Source: Pseudarthrobacter sp. NIBRBAC000502770
GTDB lineage: Bacteria > Actinomycetota > Actinomycetes > Actinomycetales > Micrococcaceae
Direction of reading: 5' to 3'
Assembly (NCBI RefSeq): GCF_006517815.1
Contig: NZ_CP041197.1
Location: forward strand, 1 to 64,000
DNA length: 64,000 nucleotides
Position 1 is the first letter of the stretch, and every line of letters begins with the position of its first letter. Shown piece by piece: positions 24,293-31,996 of this stretch. The notes beneath the pieces are model-generated. The model ran no database searches. It saw only the letters and a list, made by a program, of their open reading frames with translations, and had not been told where the DNA came from. The position numbers were made by a program, and so were the translations under genes.

Positions 24293-25735
24293 ATGTCTGA
24301 ACCAACACCTGATTTTGATCTGGCCATCATCGGTTCCGGCGGCGGGGCGTTCGCGGCCGCGATCCGGGCGACCAACCTGGGCAAACGCGTGCTGATGATC
24401 GAGCGTTCCACCGTCGGCGGGACGTGCGTGAACACCGGCTGTGTGCCGTCCAAGGCGCTCCTCGCGGCGGCCGAGGCCCGACACGTTGCCCTGGACGCTT
24501 CCGGCCGGTTCCCCGGCATCAGCACCTCTGCCGAGCCGGTGGATATGGGTGCGCTCGTCGGCGGGAAACGTTCCCTTGTGGAGACGATGCGCGCGGATAA
24601 GTACGTGGACCTAGCGGCGGATTACGGCTGGGAGCTGCGTCAGGGCAACGCCGTTTTCGCCGGCACCCCGCAGGAACCGGTCCTGGAAATCACCGGTGAG
24701 GGCGGCGCACGCGAGTCCGTCACTGCGGCGCACTATCTGGTGGCCACAGGCTCCAGTCCTTGGGCGCCCCCGATCGAGGGACTGCAGGACACGGACTACG
24801 TGACGTCAACCACGGCGATGGAACTGGACGAGGTTCCGGACTCTTTGCTGGTGCTCGGCGGCGGCTATGTGGCGCTGGAACAGGCCCAGCTCTTCGCCCG
24901 GCTCGGGTCCAAGGTGACCATGCTGGTCCGGTCCCGGCTGGCATCGGCCGAGGAACCCGAAGCGTCCCGGGCCCTGATGGGCGTCTTCGCCGATGAGGGC
25001 ATCCGCGTGGTCCGCCGTGCCGCCGTTTCCGCCGTACGGACCGACCCGGCCACCGGAGAGATCGTCGCGACCGCTGCCGTCTCAGGCGGGCAAGAAGAAT
25101 TCCGGGCCACCCGGCTGCTCGTCGCCATGGGCCGGCGCCCGGTCACCGACGGCCTGAACCTGGACGCCGTCGGCGTCAAGACCGGGGACGGCGGAGAGAT
25201 CCTGGTCAACAGCCAGCTGACCAGCTCCAACGACCGGATCTGGGCAGCCGGGGACGTGACCGGACACCGCGAATTCGTCTACGTCGCAGCCGCCCACGGC
25301 TCCCTGGCCGTCGAAAACGCCTTCAACAACGCAGGCCGCGAGGTCGACTACCGGCACCTGCCCCGTGTCACCTTCACCAGCCCCGCGCTGGCCGCGGTCG
25401 GGATGACCGATAAGGAAGCCAACGCGGCGGGCATCCGGTGCGAGTGCCGGGTCCTGCCCTTGGAATACGTGCCCCGGGCCCTGGTGAACAGGGACACCCG
25501 CGGTTTTATCAAGATCGTCGCAGACGCCTCCACCGGGCGGATTGTGGGAATCACCGCCGTGGGCAAGGAAGCAGGAGACCTCGCCGCCGCCGGTGTCTAC
25601 ATCCTCGAGGCAGGCATGACCGTGCACCAGGTGGCGAACCTCTGGTCCCCGTACCTGACCATGGCCGAGGGGATCAAGATCGCGGCCCAGTCCTTCAGTA
25701 CCGACATCTCCAAACTCTCTTGCTGCGCCTCCTGA
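24293..25735 (+). CDS. merA: Mercuric reductase MerA
   Basis: A 480-residue FAD-dependent disulfide oxidoreductase that reduces Hg(II) to volatile Hg(0) with NADPH. The N-terminal FAD motif IIGSGGGAFAAA is followed by the redox-active pair in GGTCVNTGCVPSK (Cys45/Cys50), and the C-terminal vicinal cysteines specific to MerA are present in LSCCAS (Cys477/Cys478). There is no N-terminal NmerA metal-binding domain. GGAGG precedes the ATG at 24293; an in-frame extension to 24188 covers the operator and is rejected. Confidence 0.95.
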   Translation: MSEPTPDFDLAIIGSGGGAFAAAIRATNLGKRVLMIERSTVGGTCVNTGCVPSKALLAAAEARHVALDASGRFPGISTSAEPVDMGALVGGKRSLVETMRADKYVDLAADYGWELRQGNAVFAGTPQEPVLEITGEGGARESVTAAHYLVATGSSPWAPPIEGLQDTDYVTSTTAMELDEVPDSLLVLGGGYVALEQAQLFARLGSKVTMLVRSRLASAEEPEASRALMGVFADEGIRVVRRAAVSAVRTDPATGEIVATAAVSGGQEEFRATRLLVAMGRRPVTDGLNLDAVGVKTGDGGEILVNSQLTSSNDRIWAAGDVTGHREFVYVAAAHGSLAVENAFNNAGREVDYRHLPRVTFTSPALAAVGMTDKEANAAGIRCECRVLPLEYVPRALVNRDTRGFIKIVADASTGRIVGITAVGKEAGDLAAAGVYILEAGMTVHQVANLWSPYLTMAEGIKIAAQSFSTDISKLSCCAS

Positions 25736-25784
25736 CGCCTGCCTGTCAGTCTCACGGCCCAATCCCCAACCGAAGGGAAAAACG

Positions 25785-26450
25785 ATGACAAACAACATCA
25801 ACCAGGTCACCGACCGCCTCGCCTCCGCCGAAACCGGCATGCAGCCCTGGCTGTGGCTGCCCCTGCTGAAGCTCCTCGCCCAGGGCGACCCGGTCGACGT
25901 GAATGACCTCACCGCTGCCACCGGCCGCACTGAGCCGGAGATCCGCGCCGCACTGGAGACCATGGCCGACACCGAGTACGACGGGTCCGGGCGGATCATC
26001 GGGCAGGGCCTGACGATGCGTCCCACCCAGCACCGCTTCGAAGTCGACGGCGAACAGCTTTATACCTGGTGCGCCTTGGACACCCTGATTTTCCCCACCC
26101 TTCTGGGTGGTTCCGCGCGGATCGAATCCGCCTACAAATCAACGGGAACACCCGTACGGGTGCGGGTCGAGGGCTCCGGTGTCACCAGTGTTGAGCCGGC
26201 CACCGCCGTGGTCTCACTGGTTAATCCGGAGGACATGAGCTCTGTCCGCTCATCCTTTTGTAACCAGGTCCACTTCTTCGCCTCACCCGAAGAAGCGGAA
26301 CCTTGGCTCAAGAACCACCCCGACGGCACCGTCATCCCCGTCGACGAGGCATACCGCCTGGCCTCCACCATGGCCGACCAAATGCTCGCCGGGATCCCCA
26401 CGCAGGGCAGGGAGAAACCGGGCAACGGGGCGCAAAGCTGCAGCTGCTAA
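25785..26450 (+). CDS. merB: Organomercurial lyase MerB
   Basis: A 221-residue alkylmercury lyase that cleaves carbon-mercury bonds and hands Hg(II) to MerA. The catalytic residues fall at the canonical numbers: Cys96 and Asp99 in YTWCALDTLIFP and Cys159 in SSFCNQVHFF. An N-terminal winged-helix-like region precedes the core. It follows merA by 49 nt in the same operon, giving broad-spectrum mercury resistance. The C-terminus ends with an extra CSC, which could help metal transfer (inference). Confidence 0.95.
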   Translation: MTNNINQVTDRLASAETGMQPWLWLPLLKLLAQGDPVDVNDLTAATGRTEPEIRAALETMADTEYDGSGRIIGQGLTMRPTQHRFEVDGEQLYTWCALDTLIFPTLLGGSARIESAYKSTGTPVRVRVEGSGVTSVEPATAVVSLVNPEDMSSVRSSFCNQVHFFASPEEAEPWLKNHPDGTVIPVDEAYRLASTMADQMLAGIPTQGREKPGNGAQSCSC

Positions 26451-26514
26451 ATCCCGTCGCACCGGCGCCCTTTCCAGTGCCGGACCGTTTGATTTGAAAG
26501 GCCACCCCTCACGC

Positions 26515-27144
26515 ATGAGACAGCGTTGGTTCACCCTACCCGCCGCCGCCTTGGCAGCTTTGGCTCTGGCCGGGTGTTCCGGTACCCCGACGTCTCCGGC
26601 ACAGGGGGCGACATCGGCCCCTGCCCCGACCGTTCCGGCAGCTCCGGCGGGACCGTCCGCGACTACGTGGGACCTGGATCCGGCCGGGGCGGCCGGGAGG
26701 ATCCAGGCCGCGGGGCTGCCTGTCCTGACTGCCGAGGGAACGGCGGAACATTTTCATGCCCATCTGGACGTGGTCGTGCACGGGAAACCCGTGACGGTTC
26801 CGGGGGGCATCGGGGTTAGTGTCGGCCCGGACGGTAAACCCGACGGAATATCCTCCCTGCACACCCATGACACCTCCGGGATAATCCATATCGAGGCGCC
26901 CACGGCCGGCCAGCGCTATACCCTGGGCCAGGTTCTGCAGGAATGGGGAATGCTCGGCGGCACCGGATGTATCGGCCCGGAATGCAGTTCCGACGCGGGC
27001 AAGTGGACGGTGTACGTCAACGGAAAAGCCAAGACATGGGGTCTCACGGAAGTTGTCCTGGCTGCCCATGACGAGATCGCGCTGGTATACGGGAACGAAG
27101 CGGCCATGATCCAGCCGAAATACGCGTTCCCGCCCGGCCTCTGA
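26515..27144 (+). CDS. Predicted lipoprotein with His-rich HxHxD motif in the mer operon
   Basis: A 209-residue predicted lipoprotein (lipobox LALAGC, Cys21) with a Pro/Ala/Thr-rich linker and a domain containing AEHFHAHLDVVVHGKPVTVP, SLHTHDTSGIIHIE and two cysteines (GGTGCIGPECSS). The clustered histidines look like a metal-binding site. Related lipoproteins occur in actinobacteria without a firm function. It is transcribed with merB (44-nt gap), so an extracytoplasmic role in mercury handling is inferred. An upstream TTG at 26494 is an unlikely alternative start. Confidence 0.75.
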   Translation: MRQRWFTLPAAALAALALAGCSGTPTSPAQGATSAPAPTVPAAPAGPSATTWDLDPAGAAGRIQAAGLPVLTAEGTAEHFHAHLDVVVHGKPVTVPGGIGVSVGPDGKPDGISSLHTHDTSGIIHIEAPTAGQRYTLGQVLQEWGMLGGTGCIGPECSSDAGKWTVYVNGKAKTWGLTEVVLAAHDEIALVYGNEAAMIQPKYAFPPGL

Positions 27145-27298
27145 ACGACAAGGCTCCTCCCGCAACCACCGCCCTCACCCGTGCCTGGCCCGTGTGAAAC
27201 CGGGAAGAAAGCGCACGGAGTAAGTCCGGAATCCGGGGCCACGCTACGGGAAGCTCGACTAGAACCTGAACGGCCAATGACGATTGAAGGGACAAACG

Positions 27299-28648
27299 AT
27301 GAGCGAACATTTTGACGTGGCAGTGCTGGGGATGGGGCCCGGCGGGGAAGTCGCCGCAGGCCGGCTGCTGAAAGCCGGGAAGAAGGTCGCGGTCATCGAG
27401 CGCGAGCTCATCGGCGGGGAATGCGCGTACTGGGCCTGCGTGCCGTCCAAAACCGTGCTCAGGCCACCCGAGGCCCGAACGGAAGTGCACCGGGCGGCCG
27501 GTGTTACGGGCGCGGAGCTGGACTGGGCCGAAACCAGCGACTACCGCGATTACATGATCAGGCATCTTGATGACAAGGACCAGATCGACGGGTACGCCCG
27601 CCACGGTGCCGTGGTCATTAAAGAGGAGGCCCGGATCACCGGACCCGGACGGATCCGGGCCGGAGACCGGGAACTGAGCGCCGAGCACATCATCATCGCG
27701 ACCGGTTCCGCCCCGGTCATCCCGGCCTTGGAGGGCCTGGATCAGATCACGGCCTGGACAAACCGGGAAACCTATACGGCCACGACCCTGCCGGAACGCG
27801 CTGTGGTCGTCGGCGGCAGCGCCGTCGGGATTGAGACGGCCACGTTCCTGGCCCGCTTCGGAGTCACCGTCACCCTGATCCACCGCGGGGACCGGCTCCT
27901 GGAACGTGAAGAACCCCGCGCCGGTGAACTGGTCGGCAAATACCTCCCCGAATCCGGGATCGACATCCGCCTGGGAGTAAACGCCCGTCGCGGCCGTCGT
28001 GCAGGCGGGCAGAGCGTCCTTGACCTCGACGACGGCACCGAGGTGGCGGCCGACGTCGTCATCTTTGCCACCGGCCGCACCCCGCGCACCCAGGATCTGG
28101 GGTTCGAGCAGGCGGGAGTGATCCTGGGTGACCGCGGGCAGGTGCAGGTTGATGAACATTGCCGTGCGGGTGAGAAGATCTGGGCGATCGGGGACGTCAC
28201 CGGAATTATGGCCTTCACCCACGTCGCGAAGTACCAGGGCCGTATCGCGGCCGACGCTATTCTCGGCCAACCCCGGAAGGCCTTCTACGAGGGCATTCCC
28301 CGGGTCGTGTTCGCCGACCCGGAAATCGCCGCCGCCGGCCTCACCCAGGCCCGGGCAGACCAGGAGGGCCTGAACACCACAGCGGCGGAAATCGACCTCG
28401 CCGCAGCCATCACCCGGCCCTGGACCTACGAACGGGATCCCCGCGGACACCTCGGGCTTTTGGCAGACACCGACCGGAAGGTCCTGATCGGCGCCTGGGC
28501 GGTGGCCCCGATGGCCGGGGAATGGATCCACCAGGCCTCCCTGGCCATCCGCGCCCGGATCCCCATCGCCACGTTGCGGGACCAGGTCGCCCAGTACCCG
28601 ACCTACAACGAGGCGTACCAGGCCGCCCTGGACAAACTCGACATCTAG
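27299..28648 (+). CDS. MerA-like FAD/NAD(P) disulfide oxidoreductase (second flavoprotein)
   Basis: A 449-residue member of the pyridine-nucleotide disulfide oxidoreductase family. FAD motif VAVLGMGPGGEVAA, redox pair in GGECAYWACVPSK (Cys42/Cys47), NAD(P) motif VVVGGSAVGIE, and the FAD-binding WAIGDVTG. It lacks the C-terminal Cys pair of MerA and the classical His-Glu active site of lipoamide dehydrogenase (the corresponding region reads GEWIHQASLAIR). It is often annotated as mercuric reductase-like. A thiol-disulfide reductase supporting mercury detoxification is plausible; the substrate is unknown. Confidence 0.8.
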   Translation: MSEHFDVAVLGMGPGGEVAAGRLLKAGKKVAVIERELIGGECAYWACVPSKTVLRPPEARTEVHRAAGVTGAELDWAETSDYRDYMIRHLDDKDQIDGYARHGAVVIKEEARITGPGRIRAGDRELSAEHIIIATGSAPVIPALEGLDQITAWTNRETYTATTLPERAVVVGGSAVGIETATFLARFGVTVTLIHRGDRLLEREEPRAGELVGKYLPESGIDIRLGVNARRGRRAGGQSVLDLDDGTEVAADVVIFATGRTPRTQDLGFEQAGVILGDRGQVQVDEHCRAGEKIWAIGDVTGIMAFTHVAKYQGRIAADAILGQPRKAFYEGIPRVVFADPEIAAAGLTQARADQEGLNTTAAEIDLAAAITRPWTYERDPRGHLGLLADTDRKVLIGAWAVAPMAGEWIHQASLAIRARIPIATLRDQVAQYPTYNEAYQAALDKLDI

Positions 28649-28725
28649 CCGCCGCACACACCCCAAAGGTTGTAGCCTCCGGGGAATCCGGGATTACACG
28701 ATTGCCACAAAGGGAGAAGGCCATC

Positions 28726-29232
28726 ATGAAAATCACCGAAGCATTCGAAGACCTGGTCACCGCCTGGGTCGCCGGCTACGTCGGGACCAAGGCCATGGAA
28801 CCGGTGAGCATGAAACTCTACGAACTGGAATCCGCACAGGACCGGGCCAGGGAAGACGCCGCCCGACCCGGGCCGCCCTATGAACTGGCCGCGAAGAAGA
28901 TCTTCGGTGCCGGCGGGATCATGCTGGAGGGAAAAGCGCTGGAGCGAGCTTCGCTGTTCATGCATTATGGGCTTGCACTGAGCTGGTCGCCCCTGTATGT
29001 GCTGCTGCGCCGCACGACCGGGATGAGAGTGGTCCCGGCCGGCCTGGCCACGGGGACGGCGATGTCGTTGATCGCCGATGAATTGCTGACGCCCCTGGCC
29101 GGGTTCAGCGCCCCGAACCGCGCATACCCGCTGGTGACCCATCTGCGTGGCTTTGCCGCCCACCAGGTGTTCGGGCTCGCCGTAGCCGCAACCTGCGAGA
29201 CGCTCTGGGCACTGCGGGGACGCCGACCGTGA
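28726..29232 (+). CDS. DUF1440-like membrane protein
   Basis: A 168-residue protein starting at MKITEAFEDLV after AGGGAG. It has hydrophobic segments around VAGYVGTKAM, ASLFMHYGLALSWSPLYVLL and HQVFGLAVAATCETLWAL, and resembles the DUF1440 (YagU-like) family of inner-membrane proteins. It is the last gene of the rightward mer operon and ends before a convergent terminator. Function unknown. Confidence 0.65.
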   Translation: MKITEAFEDLVTAWVAGYVGTKAMEPVSMKLYELESAQDRAREDAARPGPPYELAAKKIFGAGGIMLEGKALERASLFMHYGLALSWSPLYVLLRRTTGMRVVPAGLATGTAMSLIADELLTPLAGFSAPNRAYPLVTHLRGFAAHQVFGLAVAATCETLWALRGRRP

Positions 29233-29287
29233 TCTTCCCCGACGGTCTCGAACCCAAGCTCAGCTGACTGCCGGTCGGCGGCTCGAC

Positions 29288-29334
29288 GGCGCCGGGGTCC
29301 AGGTGTGTTCATCAAACCGCCTTGCCCCGGCGCC
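29288..29334. terminator. Large hairpin between the convergent mer transcripts
   Basis: GGCGCCGGGG (29288-29297) and CCCCGGCGCC (29325-29334) form a perfect 10-bp stem around a 27-nt loop. It sits between the ends of two convergent operons and probably terminates both. Confidence 0.6.
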
Positions 29335-29347
29335 TCGTGCTCCTGCG

Positions 29348-30319
29348 TCAGGCCGGCGGGGCGTCGCGTGATGCAGGGGTCGTGCGGTTCAGGTCGGCGG
29401 CGGAGTGGTTGGCGGCATTTACGGGCGGTTCGGCTGCGGGTGCGCAGCAGTTCTCCTCGGGTTCCTTCGGCACCGGCCCGGCGGTGCGCCTGCGTGTCCC
29501 GAGGGCCGCGAGCAGCACGGCCGCGGCGAGGGAGAGGGCGAGAACCGCGATGAGGGTGGTATTGGCCCCGATGAACCCGGTCACTGCCGAAGATGCGACG
29601 TTCATCCCTCCGGCGATGCCCTGATTGGGTTGGCCGGTGGCCAGCGCGGGAGCCCAGTAAGCGACAAGGTAGGCACCGGAAAGTACGAGGACGGCTCCGG
29701 CGACACGGGGCAGGTAGCGTGAGGCCCGGTGCAGTCCTTTGGCCAAGGCTCCGCTGGCCAGTGCCGAGGAGAGCGCCAGCAGGATCAGGACCATGCTCGC
29801 CCCTCCGGCGTAGGCCACGAAGACCGAAATCAGGGCTGTGATGCTGTTCGCGGCCAGAGCCTGGGCGATGACTGCCAGCAGCACCGCCAGGGTGCAGGAG
29901 AGCGATGCGACGGCGTAGGCGGCGCCGAAGGCGATCATCGAGCCCGGACCGCGGCCGGGCCGGTTGATCCGGTTCGAGTTCAGGGTCAGCCCCACGCGGC
30001 GGCCGGCGAGCATCGCGATGCCGACTCCGGCGAGCAGGACCCCGATCAGGACGGCCACCCATGGGACGGCGCCGATGATGCTGCGCAGCCCGAAAGCAAC
30101 GAGCAGTCCGGTAATGGTGAAGATCCCGGCGAATCCGAGGCTGACCAGGGCTCCTGCGGCGAGGCCGCTGAGGGCTCGGCGGAGCAGTCCCGGACCTGCG
30201 GCGCCGGTGTCGTCCCGGCCGATGTAGTAGGCCAGGAAAGCCGGAAGCATGGCGAATCCGCAGGGGTTCACGGTCGAAAGCATGCCGGCGCCGAAAGCGA
30301 AGGCGAGTGTTCCTGTCAT
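29348..30319 (-). CDS. CcdA-like membrane protein of the mer region
   Basis: A 323-residue protein with six or more membrane segments. The paired-cysteine motifs of the CcdA/DsbD family are present: STVNPCGFAMLPAF (Cys20) and ASLSCTLAVLL. It is longer than ccdA at 2575 and 49389 and has a C-terminal hydrophilic tail containing ENCCAP, a possible metal-binding vicinal pair. It is the last gene of a three-gene leftward operon under a MerR-type operator, and presumably supplies electrons to the thioredoxin lipoprotein upstream or moves Hg(II). Confidence 0.8.
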   Translation of the reverse strand: MTGTLAFAFGAGMLSTVNPCGFAMLPAFLAYYIGRDDTGAAGPGLLRRALSGLAAGALVSLGFAGIFTITGLLVAFGLRSIIGAVPWVAVLIGVLLAGVGIAMLAGRRVGLTLNSNRINRPGRGPGSMIAFGAAYAVASLSCTLAVLLAVIAQALAANSITALISVFVAYAGGASMVLILLALSSALASGALAKGLHRASRYLPRVAGAVLVLSGAYLVAYWAPALATGQPNQGIAGGMNVASSAVTGFIGANTTLIAVLALSLAAAVLLAALGTRRRTAGPVPKEPEENCCAPAAEPPVNAANHSAADLNRTTPASRDAPPA

Positions 30320-30332
30320 GGGGCGTTCCCTC

Positions 30333-30926
30333 CTACGAGCCGGCGGCCGCGAGGGCCTTGGCAGTTTCGTCGGCGGAGGGATCGACGCCGCGGAAGATTT
30401 CCTTACCTGACGAGTTCAGGACGACCGTCGTCCCGAGGGAATCGACGTTGAAGTGTTTCAACAGGGTCCCGTCGTCCCGCACCATAGTGACCGGCGGGTT
30501 GCCGACAGAGGCGATGAACTGGTTCAGGACCTCGGTCGGCTCGCTGGGATCAAGATCGACGGTCACGGCCTGCGCGCCTGGGGCGGCCTTGGCCAGGCCC
30601 GAGGCAACATTCTTCACCCCGGTGGCGCAGGGGCCGCAGGAGGCGGTAAAGAAATAGATGACGGTCGGCTTACCCGTCGGAAGCGTCAGCGGCGAGCCGT
30701 TAAGGGTTTTCACCGAGACAGACGCAACCGCGGGCCCCGAACCGGTGCCGGCGCTTGAGGCAGCCGCTGCACTCGGCGGTGCGCCTGCGCCGGTGGTCGA
30801 GCCGCAGCCGGCGAGCAGTATTGCGGTCAGCAGTGCGCCCATCAGTGCACCTGCGCGGGCCGCGGGCCGCTGGCGCGGGTGTTGCCGTGTCGGACGGGGT
30901 TCTGACGGTGGTGTGGAAGCGGTCAT
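30333..30926 (-). CDS. Thioredoxin-fold lipoprotein of the mer region
   Basis: A 197-residue predicted lipoprotein: twin-positive N-terminus, hydrophobic segment, lipobox LLAGC (Cys41), low-complexity Ala/Ser linker, then a thioredoxin-like domain with YFFTASCGPC (Cys97/Cys100). Its ATG overlaps the stop of the MerT-like gene (ATGA). Such proteins accompany CcdA-like proteins in actinobacterial mer clusters. A role in extracytoplasmic Hg(II) capture or thiol repair is inferred. Confidence 0.8.
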   Translation of the reverse strand: MTASTPPSEPRPTRQHPRQRPAARAGALMGALLTAILLAGCGSTTGAGAPPSAAAASSAGTGSGPAVASVSVKTLNGSPLTLPTGKPTVIYFFTASCGPCATGVKNVASGLAKAAPGAQAVTVDLDPSEPTEVLNQFIASVGNPPVTMVRDDGTLLKHFNVDSLGTTVVLNSSGKEIFRGVDPSADETAKALAAAGS

Positions 30927-31321
30927 GGGCGGCTGTTCCTTCCGTTCGTGGATGAAGTGTCCCGGCTCTCCGGTTTCTGTGCGGAAGCGTTGGCCCCGGT
31001 CTTTTGGGGGTCACAGCAGTCAGCTATCTTCGGGGAGCGAGCTTCAGCAGCGGATGACCCGCCCTCGGACTGGCCGCCCGGTACTTCATTTGCCCGCGCA
31101 CGGACGCGGCGGCGGCTCAGAGTAAACGCGACGGCTCCCGCAACAATGAGCGCACCGATTGCAAGGACGGCAGGATTTCCGATTACCCCGCCCGCCAAGG
31201 CGAGTCCGCCTCCTGCGATCAGAACCGGGCCGGCACAACAGATAACGGCCAGGGTAACGGCCCCGACAGCGAATAGAATGCCGGGCATTCCCCCCGAAGG
31301 GGCGGACGGACGATCAGACAT
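30923..31321 (-). CDS. MerT/MerF-like small mercury-transport protein
   Basis: A 132-residue protein with two membrane helices. The first contains a vicinal cysteine pair, AVICCAGP (Cys28/Cys29), as in the first helix of MerT/MerF-type Hg(II) uptake proteins; a second pair, DCCDP (Cys102/Cys103), lies in the cytoplasmic tail where it could hand Hg(II) to MerA. GAGGAG precedes the ATG at 31321. It is the first gene behind a MerR-type operator. Sequence is diverged, so the exact family is not certain. Confidence 0.75.
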   Translation of the reverse strand: MSDRPSAPSGGMPGILFAVGAVTLAVICCAGPVLIAGGGLALAGGVIGNPAVLAIGALIVAGAVAFTLSRRRVRARANEVPGGQSEGGSSAAEARSPKIADCCDPQKTGANASAQKPESRDTSSTNGRNSRP

Positions 31322-31362
31322 ACGATTTCTCCTCAAGAGTGTGTGAAAACAATCTCCCGAGA

Positions 31363-31396
31363 CCAGTGTCGACCTTCCACCAGAGGGGAAGGTCAA
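31363..31396 (-). promoter_or_regulatory. MerR operator 3 and promoter of the leftward mer operon
   Basis: Read leftward, TTGACCTTCC (from 31396) and GGAAGGTCGA flank the centre CCTCTGGT, nearly the same sequence as the merA operator. TTGACC is followed after 20 bp by GACACT as a -10-like element, again the long MerR-type spacer. It places the MerT-like, thioredoxin and CcdA-like genes in the MerR regulon although merR lies 7 kb away. Confidence 0.75.
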
Positions 31397-31430
31397 GCCT
31401 CCCTGTGGAGCTCAGCAAGCCGGGCAAGTT

Positions 31431-31838
31431 ATGGCCCTGATAGCTTCATTCGCCCTGGTCTCAGCACACTTGCAGGCGAGCTGCCGCCGGGACGGCCAGT
31501 GCAGACGACTTCGGGACGAGCTGCGCAACGGTGGCACCATCAGAATCCGGACCCGCACCGGCGCGAACCGCACGCTCCGGTTGCGCGTCCAGCAGATGCC
31601 GGGCGAGGTGATGACCTGGACCGGCGGTCTGCCTCTGGGTCTGTTCACCGGCGTGCGCACACTCAAGCTCGAACCCCGCGGCGGCATGACGCACCTGCGG
31701 GTGAAGGAGGAGTTTACCGGCCCGCTGCGGGGGCTGCCCTGGAAGGCCAGCCCCGACATGCAGCAGGCGTTCACCGACTACGTCGACGCCGTCAAGGAAC
31801 GTGCCGAAATCCTGGACGGACACCGCAACCCGGGATGA
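31431..31838 (+). pseudogene. C-terminal remnant of an SRPBCC-domain protein
   Basis: The last ~85 residues (MTWTGGLPLGLFTGVRTLKL, then VKEEFTGPLRGLPWKASPDMQQAFTDYVDAVKERAE) match the C-terminal half of actinobacterial SRPBCC (START-like) proteins. The expected N-terminal half is missing; the sequence instead begins 35 bp from the MerR operator. The break probably marks the right end of the inserted mer segment. A short translated product is possible but unlikely to be functional. Confidence 0.6.
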
Positions 31839-31934
31839 TGAGCCACGCCGGAAGTCGGGTCTTCCAGGAGCGAGACACGGCTTGTCCGGGCCACGGTGTC
31901 TGTCTGTTTCTGAGTTCATAAAAAAATATACGAG

Positions 31935-31956
31935 GGTATAAAGAAATCCTTATACC
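31935..31956. promoter_or_regulatory. GGTATAA palindrome upstream of the ATPase gene
   Basis: GGTATAA (31935-31941) and TTATACC (31950-31956) are perfect 7-bp arms around an 8-bp centre in a markedly AT-rich stretch. It lies about 40 bp before the ATPase start and overlaps likely promoter sequence, so a repressor operator is probable. The binding protein is unknown. Confidence 0.5.
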
Positions 31957-31996
31957 GGCTCATATTCTTCTATAGACTTCTCGTGTGGACTCCGAC

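Noticed and set aside
27044..28666. 540-codon leftward frame opposite the second flavoprotein
   Set aside because: Shadow of a recognised oxidoreductase; no start signal and no homologous motif.
22174..31396. A complete Tn3-family mercury transposon
   Set aside because: A resolvase-like gene is present but no transposase gene and no ~38-bp terminal inverted repeats were seen in the window.
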